From Tricholomella constricta (taxonomy: Eukaryota; Basidiomycota; Agaricomycetes; Agaricales; Lyophyllaceae), in contig JAACJP010000036.1 of assembly GCA_013368375.1 (NCBI GenBank), positions 186,001-250,000 on the forward strand: a DNA stretch of 64,000 bases, given 5' to 3'. Below, piece after piece: positions 55,148 through 64,000 of the stretch (the stretch's first letter is position 1; the number at the start of each line of letters is the position of its first letter). The translations under genes and the position numbers were made by a program. The notes beneath the pieces were generated by a model. That model had not been told where the DNA came from. It ran no database searches and saw only the letters and a program-made list of their open reading frames with translations.

Positions 55148-56864
55148 ATGTCTGATATAGAGTATGTGTCCGACGAACCCATCGGCCTCAAGGGTCTCTT
55201 GGGTCTTGTAAGTCCGAGTCTCCTTCTCCCCTCTCCAATGCTCGCATTATTGAGTCCTGACTATTAATGTTCTGCACTACGGCAGCTCTGGCGGCATGGC
55301 CAAAACCTGCTCGTGTACCCTGCCGCATTCGACGTGCTCGAGAGGCGCCGTCCACCAGGTACTATCCTCTATCTCCCCCCCCCCCTTCTTTCATGTTCAT
55401 GTTCTGAACCGCTCACACGGGGGTCTAGAAATCCGCACCCCGGCGATGCTGGGCATCCCATACATCGCACCCCTACTCCGTACCTCCGACGGCATCGACC
55501 TCAGCTGCTACCTCCTTCCCCAAACACGCGAGTCCCTCTCCGCGGACACCTACCTCGCGCAGGGGCAGGGGCAGGCGATGGAGGATTGCAGAGTGGATGT
55601 GACGCCGGCGGCGGCAGAGGCGCGGGCGACGGTCATCGTGTTCCATGGGAACTCGGCGCACCATTGGGAGGACATGGTGTCGGCGAAGGATCTGTTTGGG
55701 ATGGGGTGTAATGTGTTTCTGTTATCGTATCGTGGGTGCGTCTTCACGGCCTTTTTGGATAAGTTGTGGATTCTGGTGCGGGGGAAGCTGATGCTGGTGC
55801 GGGTGGGGATGCCAGGTACAGTCTTTCTGGAGGGTCGCCGAACGAAAAAGGTAGGGACGAGGACGCTTTTTTTCGATGGTGTTCCTCTCGCTGCTTTATT
55901 GAACTACTGAACTGGAACTGGGCTGCAGGGCTCCGGATAGACGCGCAGACAGGTCTCGATTACATCTTGGACGAGCCTCACCTCTCCAAAACCCCAATCG
56001 TAAAAACCCTCTTCACCTCATTCGTTGTGATGGTGACGTCCCACCAACATGTTTTTCCTGCAGATCCTGTATGGCCACTCACTGGGCGGAGGAGTCGCAA
56101 TCGATCTCGCAAGCCGCAACGCCTCCAAGGTAAGTAAGCTCATCTCCAACCTTCTGCCCCTCACTTGCTTTCTGTACCCAACCGCTCATCCCAAACCCGC
56201 ACGCAGGTCTCCGCAGTCATAATCTCAAACACCTTCACCTCCATCCCCGACATCGTCCGGCGCTGGCCCTACATCGGCATCTTCTCCTTCATCTGCCACC
56301 AAAAATGGCGCTCCGCCGACAAAATGCATCTCATACCCGCCACCACCCCGATCCTAATGCTGAGCGGGAGGAAGGACGAGGTGATACCCCCGGAGCTCAT
56401 GGACAAGTTATGGAGGGTTGCGCAGAGGCGCGGCAGGAGGAGACGGGGTTATAGGTCCGGGGTCCCGTGGGGCACTACCGCTCCTACAGACAAGGCGAAG
56501 GATACACGCGGACAGGAAACACGGCCGGGTGGTGATGTGTTTGTGACGATAGAGGCTGGGACGCATAGTAAGTTTTCGTAGCCCCCCACGCACCTTCGCA
56601 GGAAGGCGATGATGGCGTCTAACGTAATCTGGACACGCAGACGATACGCCCGACTTTTTGGAATACTGGGCCGCGATTCAAGATTTCGTGGAAGGGGTTA
56701 GCGGGCGGACACATCGCGCTCCTTTGTCTGCACCACCGCCCCCGCCCCCGCCCCCGCCCCCGCCGCTGCTGCAACCTGTGACACCAAAAAGAGTGGACAG
56801 ACGGTGGCGCTACATCAACAGAAAGCTTGTGGTCGTACAGGACAGCGAGTCGGGGGATCTTTGA
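55148..56864 (+). CDS. alpha/beta hydrolase 2 (BEM46/ABHD13-like)
   Basis: Eight exons give 398 aa: 55148-55207, 55286-55358, 55429-55735, 55816-55850, 55929-55999, 56064-56129, 56207-56567, 56641-56864. Intron positions match hydrolase 1 and exons 4, 5 and 6 have identical lengths (35, 71, 66 nt). Motifs: LWRHGQNLLVYPAAF, VIVFHGNSAHHWED, YSLSGGSPNEKGLR, the nucleophile elbow LYGHSLGG (Ser near 188, full GxSxG), LSGRKDEVIPPELMD with the catalytic acid, and AGTHSND with the His. A Pro run (56736-56766) and a basic tail end the protein. It is convergent with CDA-D, as hydrolase 1 adjoins CDA-C. The likely activity is ester hydrolysis; the substrate is unknown. Confidence 0.88.
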
Positions 56865-57295
56865 GATTTAGTAGTAGTAGCTCGGGCTGACATTTACTTA
56901 TACTACACATATTGTTTTTTCGTAATATCTCGTGGGGGGCCAAGGCCGAGACGTTTATTCATTAGACACCCTGTAAGTATATCGGATGAACCAAATCGGC
57001 GAGCAACTTGCAGGTGGGGGTGGGTAGTAATTGGGTCAAGGTGTAAGTCAACGTAAGGACCATGGGTCATGGGTCATGTGCAGGTCGTAAGTGTACTAAA
57101 TAAATGAAGAGTCCGGCAACTTTGTCAGAGGGGTAGCAATTGCCTGGGTGCGGCGATTAGAATTAAGCATAACAAAACATCCAGAGACGAGTTGCAGAAT
57201 GTCAGAGAGAAGAAGCTTAAGTGTGTGAGTGCTAGGTGTCCATCGGAGGCGTCCAACGTTCAAGTTTACCGAATGGAATGGATCAGGTTGCTTGC
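56865..57295. other. convergent intergenic spacer
   Basis: 3' regions of hydrolase 2 and CDA-D. Nothing further seen. Confidence 0.5.
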
Positions 57296-58721
57296 TCAGC
57301 ATTTCCAGTCAGCCTTTAAGTATGAGTGGAGGATTCAGTGTCAAACAACCAAATGGCAGACAGACAAAGGCGAGAGGAGGCACTGACAGTGCGCGCCTGG
57401 GGCGGGCCGACGCTCTGGTATGCGGGCCGGCCGAGGCACTCGGCCAGGGTCACCAACCTGTAGCCGGCGCTCTTGAGCCTGTTGATGGCGTAGGGAAGGG
57501 TTTCGAAGCTGTTTTTTGCAGCTCGTATCAGCGAGGCTTGACATGGATTTTAGTATACGTGAGGGTTTCCTTACACGGTGGAAGCTGGAGGGAGTAAGTG
57601 GCTGATAAGTTAGAAGTGTAGGGGAAGGGGAGCCTGAGGATTCACGCACCATGGATTTCGTGGTTGAGGGCCAGGATCGTGCTTGGGCGGCGGTTGGCGA
57701 GAGCGTTGTAGTTGTTCTTTTGTTGAGTGACGCTGTGACCGGTGGAATCGCCAGAACTAGATGACACATTGAGATGCGCGTTGCGAGGAAACAGTGGATA
57801 TATATGGATGGGCTTACTCGAAGTCCCAGATAACGACCGCTTGACCACGGATGCCGGAGGCGTCCAGGACAAGGTTGTTGTAGTTACCATAAGCTGCGAG
57901 ATGTTTGATCAGGTGTCCTAAGGATTGAATCGTGAAATACGTACGAGGCCTCATAAATGCGGGATATGCTCCTGTAATCCTCATGAGAGCGACTTGAAAG
58001 AGAGTGTTACCGGTGTTTCATTATCCTGATACGAGAACGACGCACGTTCAACCTTCCACATCTCATCGTGAACTATTCAGCTAAAAAGTCAGAAAGGTGA
58101 AATTACTCGGAGACATGACGCCGTACTTTGATCCCAGGTGAGGGTAGTGAGGTCCTTGTGAGCCCAGGTATGGGACGCCACTTGATGTCCTTTGTCGTAA
58201 GCATACTTGACACGCTTGATATTATCATCGCTGTATATGCAGCCAACTGGAGCACATCGAGATCTTATCAGTGAACGCCACCAACAAGCCAAATATCCAC
58301 AACTCACAGTTGTTCCCGTCTGGTGTGGAAGCGCGTAAGATGTGAGGGAAACAGTACGGCCAGGAACAAAATATCCGTACTGAAGAAGAAAGTGCCAGTG
58401 GCATTGGCAGCCAAAAGGGTCTTGCTGACATCGTACCTGAATAACGTCGAAAGTAGAGGGGTTCGTTGGGATGACAGGGAATAGATAGATGGTGGACGTA
58501 CAGATAGACATAGGGACCATCATCCTTTGGGAGGGGAAAGACAGAGCGCGTTGAACAGATGGCCTGAAGCAGCGAGAGGAAATATCGCTCACAAACGTTA
58601 GCGCAGCCGTATTGGGGACCGTACAGCGCGTGATGACCTGCGCTCTTGCTCTCTTCTCTGCTTGGGGGCGCGCCATCCCGAGTACCGATAGCCCGAGAAC
58701 GACAATGGAAGAGAGGAGCAT
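57296..58721 (-). CDS. chitin deacetylase (CE4/NodB), CDA-D
   Basis: Twelve minus-strand exons: 58721-58593, 58524-58502, 58436-58381, 58319-58308, 58246-58127, 58072-58046, 57992-57945, 57893-57818, 57756-57650, 57584-57575, 57508-57388, 57313-57296. They give 248 aa. A signal peptide (SSIVVLGLSVLGMARP) leads. Motifs: TFDDGPYVYL, HTWAH with both metal-binding His, RPPYGNYNN, WDFD, ILALNHEI. In motif 3 the last Asp of the other copies is Asn. Exons 2 to 12 have the same lengths as in CDA-A, including the 12- and 10-nt exons. A minus-strand TATAAAT lies at 58785-58791, 64 nt ahead of the start. Expected product: secreted chitin deacetylase. Confidence 0.91.
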
Positions 58722-61700
58722 GGTGGGGGGGAACAGGGGAACCAAAGGCAGCCTGGGGACGAGTAGAGCTTTCAACCTCCTGGAATTTATACAAAACAGA
58801 TCACCACTTGATGACAAGGAACGATAGCTTGAGGTACGCGATTGCGCCTCGAGATTACAGGGCCCCGGCCTCGTTGATATCGATCTCGAAGCGGAAGGAT
58901 AGGGATAATTCAGCGCCATGATTGCATTGTATTTGAGGCGCCGTCCCCCAGGAGCACGTCCAGACCTTCCGTACATGCTCTGCAACTATTGTGGTCTAGA
59001 ACATTTGATTTTTCCATTTGGGGTACGCTTGTCGAACTGCTCGACTGAATATCCTTTGGAGAGAGGTGCGACTTGAGAGGATGAGTTTCCGGGGAAGTGA
59101 CTCAGGGGTTACTAAAACTTGGCGCCGCTTGGCACAGTTTGCACCCGAGTTTGTCTGAAGTTCGAGCCGCCCAATAGAATACCGCAAGGCCATCTTAATT
59201 GCCGTGCGAGAACTGTTATCTTGACCATATCATTGAATTTTGGTCAAGTCTGTGCGCACGCTCTGTTGAGAGATATCTAGTTTGGCAGGGGACAATTCTC
59301 AAACCGGGCCGGCGCACCTAATTGCAAGATGCGTCGATCACGGGCCTGCCCATTATTCTTGGCCGTCGATCAACACCTCGGCTCATAATGCTCCCTTGCT
59401 TTCTTCAAGTTGAAGGCAAGAACGAAATGTCAGAGATATTTTCATCATGCTGAACAGTTCTGACCTATTTGGGGGACAGACTCTAGGCCATGGATTTTGT
59501 TTGATACACAAGATCAAGTAAGTCGTTGGTATTTGAATAGATTCGTGCGAGTTGTAGCTTTCAATAACTTGAAAAAGTGACAGGCAACAACAGCGCTCTT
59601 TGAGTCTCTGCAGGGATTCCAAGAGAGGGTCCTAGTCAGAGAACGGATATCAACGGCGATATGTTTGAGGACCGATATTCGGGAAGAGGTAAATGGGAGG
59701 GACAGGAGGCAATAGGGTCGCAGAAAAAGGCGGAGAACTTGAATACTTAGATTTGCGGAGGAAAGTAAAGTTATTGAAACAGTCTGGCCTCTCTCCCTCT
59801 CACGGAAAAAGTAGTCCAGGGACTTAACAGGAACAAATGATGAACAGGTTCTGGACGACCGTGGTAAGTGCCAACATTCAGTCAATCAACTACTTAAACT
59901 CTAAGCCACGAGAACAAGCCGTGGCCTGCAACGGAGTCAATTGTTCCCGCCGAACTGCGTCGGTGCAGAACGCTCCTTGAACAAGGCGCGCAGAGATCCG
60001 TCAAGTAGGTCTTTGAGCGAAATCCGAGTCCGCGTCCTCGATAGAAATGGATTTGCATATCAGTAAGTACACCATGCAACAGCAGCTGCAGGGGAGCTTG
60101 ACCGGTGGGATTCAACAACATTTGACCCTTACTGAGGATGTTGTTATTGACTTGTTCCTTACCGTGACAAAGGCTGGAAAATTGGTTCCGAATACATAGC
60201 CCGAACATCGCCCACAAGAGAGGGAAAGCTCCCAGACAATGAGCTTTTTCAAGCCACTTCCTGAAGACGACTGTCATTGAACCCAAGTTTTCGTCCGTCT
60301 GGCACTGATGGCACCAACATCACAGAGTAGATGTATAAGATGCCTGACACGAGAGCAGAGTTCTGAGCTGGGAAGTCTCCTCTACGCGCTCTCATAGTAA
60401 GAGGTGCGCCTGTAGTGTTAGAACTGCGGTAGGTTGGGTAGACATGAAGAAGATTTTTTGACGGGTCTCGGAGTCGGTAAATCTCAAGGTGTGTTCGGGT
60501 CAAGTCCGCTCGAGTTGCACCTGCAGATGACCTCGACCGGATGTCAAGGGTTTGTTCTACCAGCTTATCGAGCTTTATGAGGACGAAATTCTTGCAAATG
60601 ATTACCTTTGTCGTATGCTTCTCAAGGACCTCGAAGCGCAACACAGCGGTGGCCGCAATTCCTTGCATACCGGGTAAAATAATCCGCAATGAATCAAATT
60701 ATCGAAGTCAATTTCGAATTTGTGATCCCAGTGTTAATGGCCAGTTTACGGACGGAGGGCTTGCACACCTATTTCGTGATGGTTCACCCGGGAGGCGTTG
60801 GGAGGCGGAGGCAATTTTACAAAAGCCTTTAGCGCCCGAAGTCCTTTTTCAATAATTGCTTGAAGGAAGAGATTTAGGTCCCCAGCCACTAAAGTTATCA
60901 ACAGGCCAAGTCGAAGAACTGCGAGGCAAGGGGAGCGAAGTTGACAGTTCCGACGAGACCTTGCTTCAATGCTCCGAGCAGTGTCTTGCTAGTATCCAGA
61001 ATATCGGGCTTTTTTTCACCCTCAGGTTCTCCGAAGCGTCAGAATAAGGTACCGTCCGTCGATCTAGATGGTTGTCTTGAACCAGTGCAACTATGAGTGT
61101 AAGCTTTTATTTGTAGGAGTGTAGGCGCAGCCAATGTTCGCTGAGCCATCGAGGCACGTTGAACCTTTAGTGATGCACTGTCTTTATATTTGTCTGGGAG
61201 CAGGAAGCTGGCTTGAGTTAAGGGCGATCGCAAGGTTGAGCGACGATCGTTATACATATTGTAATAACTCGTGTAGAGACTACATACCGGTGATAAAGTG
61301 GCCCCGATAACAGCGGCTCGGTTCAACGTCGGCAGGAGTGATTTGTGATCTGTAAAGAAAAGGGCTGACAACAATCCACGCAACTACTTTCCAAAAGTAT
61401 GATTTGGGCGTGTCAGTCGATGGAGACACCAAAGGATGGTCGAGGGTAGTGGATACGAATGCAATGAGTCGCGACATTTGGACTGAAGCAGGAGTTGAGT
61501 AAACCCTAACCTATTTCCTCCAGTGGATCACATGACAGGATCCGGACTACGTAATCCCGAGCTAGATTTGCTGGAACTGAACTCCAGGCTCTGACCAAGT
61601 CTCCTCCTCCTGCGCTCTCCTCCTCCCCCTTCCTCCCCACTCCTTTCCTCCTGAGCTCGTTGAAAAAATTTATTTGGAGATTTATGCTCCAACAAGGCTT

Positions 61701-61755
61701 TGACTGCCAACTCCACTAAATTGTCTAGCAACGTCCTGACGTTGGAAATTTCGAC
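58722..61755. other. 3-kb region without a recognised gene
   Basis: It starts with the CDA-D promoter and ends with the Lon promoter. Several frames of 60-145 codons occur on the minus strand (59380-60690), but they are interrupted and carry no motif that I can name. A decayed gene is possible. Confidence 0.45.
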
Positions 61756-64000
61756 ATGAGTTGGCCTGCCTTGCGGGGCGTCTTGCGCCACACCTGCAGG
61801 CGCTCTATTCTATCCTTTACACCTACTATCGGGCATCCCAGTCGACGGACATTGGCTGTATCTACTCCGGTCGCGTTTACACGTTCACCGCAGTCATTAT
61901 ACGCACCGCGCTGGATCAACCCGAAAAACGGCCAGGAAGCGACGAAACCAGAGGAGAACACCGAGCAAGAGGAGGAGGATGCAGCTGCGAAACTTGAGGA
62001 GGATAAGCCCTCTGACGCCTCGCAGCCTCCGTCCGACTCTTCCTCCGAATCCCAAGCACCCGCGACCCCGCCCGACTCACCTGAATCACCGCCCCCGGCA
62101 CCTCCACCGTCAAAGCCCAGCTCAGGCTCAATAGCGAAGCAATCAGTCCCCGAAGTCTACCCCCAGGTCCTGGCGCTGCCTATCGCGCGCCGCCCTCTCT
62201 TTCCCGGTTTCTACAAGGCGGTGGTGATTCGGAATCCTCACGTTGTTGCGGCTATCAAGGAGATGATGAAGCGCGGACAGCCCTACCTCGGTGCGTTCTT
62301 ATTGAAAGACGAGAATGCGGACAGCGACATTATCACGGACATCAACTCGGTACATCCTGTCGGCGTCCTTGCCCAGATCACCAGCGTCTTTGCGGCGAGT
62401 GGTAGCGGAAAGGAGGGCGAAGACAAGGAAGAGGGCCTCACCGCGGTGCTCTACCCACACCGGAGGATTAAAATCACGGATCTACTGAAGGCTGGAGGCG
62501 TAGCAAAGGTCGAGGATGTGGAACACCAGACGGTGGAGCCGCCGACCACGACTATCGAAGGTGCGCAGCAATTGACTTCGCATAAGACTCTACCTGATCA
62601 CACTCTCGCAGGCCCCGTACAAACGAACTTCCTCTTCGACCACGCCGTCTCAGTCGTACACGTCGAGAACCTCGTCACACAGCCGTACAACAAGGACGAC
62701 CAGTACATCCGCGCTTTCATGTCCGAGATCGTCTCCGTATTTAAGGATATCGCCCAGCTAAACCCGCTCTTCCGGGACCAGATCACCAATTTCTCGATCA
62801 ACCAGGTTGCCTCGAACGTCTTTGACGAGCCAGACAAGCTCGCGGACTTTGCGGCTGCCGTGTCGAGTGGTGAGGTCCGCGAGCTCCAGGACGTTCTTGA
62901 GAGTCTCGTCGTCGACGACCGCTTGCGCAAGGCACTGCTTGTGTTGAAGAAGGAGCTCATCAACGCACAATTGCAGTCGAAGCTCTCGCGTGACGTGGAC
63001 AGCAAGATCGCCAAACGCCAGCGGGAGTATTATCTGATGGAGCAGCTAAAGGGTATCAAGAAGGAACTGGGCATGGAGAGCGACGGGAAGGACAAGCTCA
63101 TCGAGAAGTTCAGGGAGCGGGCGAAGGAGCTGAAGATGCCCGAGCTGGTCAGGAAGGTGTTCGACGAAGAGCTGAACAAACTTGCATCGCTCGAGCCTGC
63201 TGCCAGCGAGGCCAGCGTTACCAGGAACTACCTCGAGTGGATTACCCAGGCAAGTCCTGCGCTCCCTTTCCTTCCGTTCTGTTTGAAGTATTAACGCTGC
63301 TCTAGATCCCCTGGGGAACGCACACGCCTGAGAACTTCTCCCTCCCACACGCTCAACGTATCCTCGACGCGGACCATTACGGCCTCACTGACGTCAAGTC
63401 GCGCATCCTTGAATTCCTCGCTGTTGGCAAGCTCCGCGGCTCCGTCCAGGGTAAAATCATTTGTCTCGTCGGTCCGCCCGGCGTGGGCAAGACCAGTATT
63501 GGCAAATCCATCGCAGGCGCGCTCGGACGGCGCTTTTTCCGGTTCTCGGTTGGTGGTCTGACTGACGTCGCGGAGATCAAAGGACATAGGAGGACTTATG
63601 TTGGGTAAGTGCTCACGCTTTCAACTTGGTCCTAGGCTTTTCGTTGATGAGTTTTGCAGTGCACTGCCTGGCAAGATCATTCAAGCACTCAAACGCGTTG
63701 GAACGGAGAACCCGCTTGTGCTCATCGACGAGGTTGATAAGATCGGTCGTGGCATTAACGGAGACCCCGCGAGCGCCTTGCTGGAGATGCTGGACCCCGA
63801 GCAAAACAACAGTTTCCTGGATCATTAGTATGTCGCCTTTCCCATCTATTTGTTTGACGAAGATGCTCATCTTCCCATAGCATGGATGTTCCCGTTGATC
63901 TGTCGCGTGTTCTCTTCGTCTGCACTGGTATGAACTCAACTGTCATCCACACTGCATCTCGCTGATCTTGGGTCACCAGCTAATAACCTCGATACCATCC
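61756..64000 (+). CDS. PIM1: mitochondrial Lon protease, 5' part
   Basis: Exons 61756-63249, 63306-63604, 63660-63827, 63881-63927 and 63980 onward; the gene continues beyond the window. The N-terminus ([19 protein letters not shown], Arg-rich, no acid) is a mitochondrial presequence. A Glu/Asp/Pro/Ser linker follows. The Lon N-domain starts near [20 protein letters not shown], and the coiled-coil part has [20 protein letters not shown]. The AAA+ module has Walker [14 protein letters not shown] near residue 553, [20 protein letters not shown], and Walker [11 protein letters not shown] near 617. The Ser-Lys protease domain lies outside. The enzyme degrades misfolded and oxidised matrix proteins with ATP. 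The first intron has a GC-AG pair (CAG|GCAAGT); all junctions are in phase. The start is the first ATG giving a presequence. Confidence 0.95.

Overview
The window looks like nuclear DNA of a filamentous basidiomycete, most likely an Agaricomycete. Genes are dense with short GT-AG introns of about 45-70 nt, several exons are tiny, and the gene set is typical of such fungi: a Zn2Cys6 regulator, chitin deacetylases, a CK1-type kinase relic, a Ty1/copia element and a tyrosine-recombinase retrotransposon. I derived all gene models by hand from reading frame, splice signals and protein motifs; exon coordinates are in each entry.

Left arm (1-14.3 kb): TFIIF beta subunit (minus), a long disordered protein with an AreA GATA-like/DUF1752 N-terminus (plus), and a 16-exon Zn2Cys6 fungal-specific transcription factor (plus) whose zinc cluster contains a 6-nt exon.

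Centre (15-39.8 kb): a secreted chitin deacetylase (CDA-A, plus) followed by 13 kb of two apparently intact, young retrotransposons 76 bp apart. The first is a copia element (19377-25680) with identical 263-bp LTRs, TTATT target duplications, an anticodon-region initiator-tRNA primer site and a single 1859-codon gag-pol frame. The second is a tyrosine-recombinase element (25762-32525) with the A1-ORFs-B1-A2-B2 split-direct-repeat layout, separate Gag, RT-RNase H and recombinase frames, and CAT on both flanks. Next come a DHHC palmitoyltransferase (minus) that keeps its frame and its invariant Trp only if a 1-nt exon is used, then CDA-B (plus) and CDA-C (minus). CDA-C with its flanks is an inverted copy of the CDA-A segment.

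Right arm (40-64 kb): alpha/beta hydrolase 1 (minus), a Rossmann-fold protein (minus) with a decayed tandem copy beside it, a Pro/Tyr-rich unknown (plus), a frameshifted CK1-like kinase relic (plus), a low-complexity unknown (minus), an Sfp1-like zinc-finger protein (minus), cytochrome c (minus), hydrolase 2 (plus), CDA-D (minus), and the 5' part of mitochondrial Lon protease (plus), which runs off the end.

The main theme is local duplication. Four chitin deacetylases share one 12-exon architecture, and two hydrolases share one 8-exon architecture and each lies next to a deacetylase. The deacetylases probably convert nascent or wall chitin to chitosan outside the cell; a joint role with the neighbouring hydrolases is only inferred from position. 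The features most worth checking are the 1-nt exon, the complete split-direct-repeat element with its trinucleotide junctions, and the duplicated deacetylase/hydrolase block.
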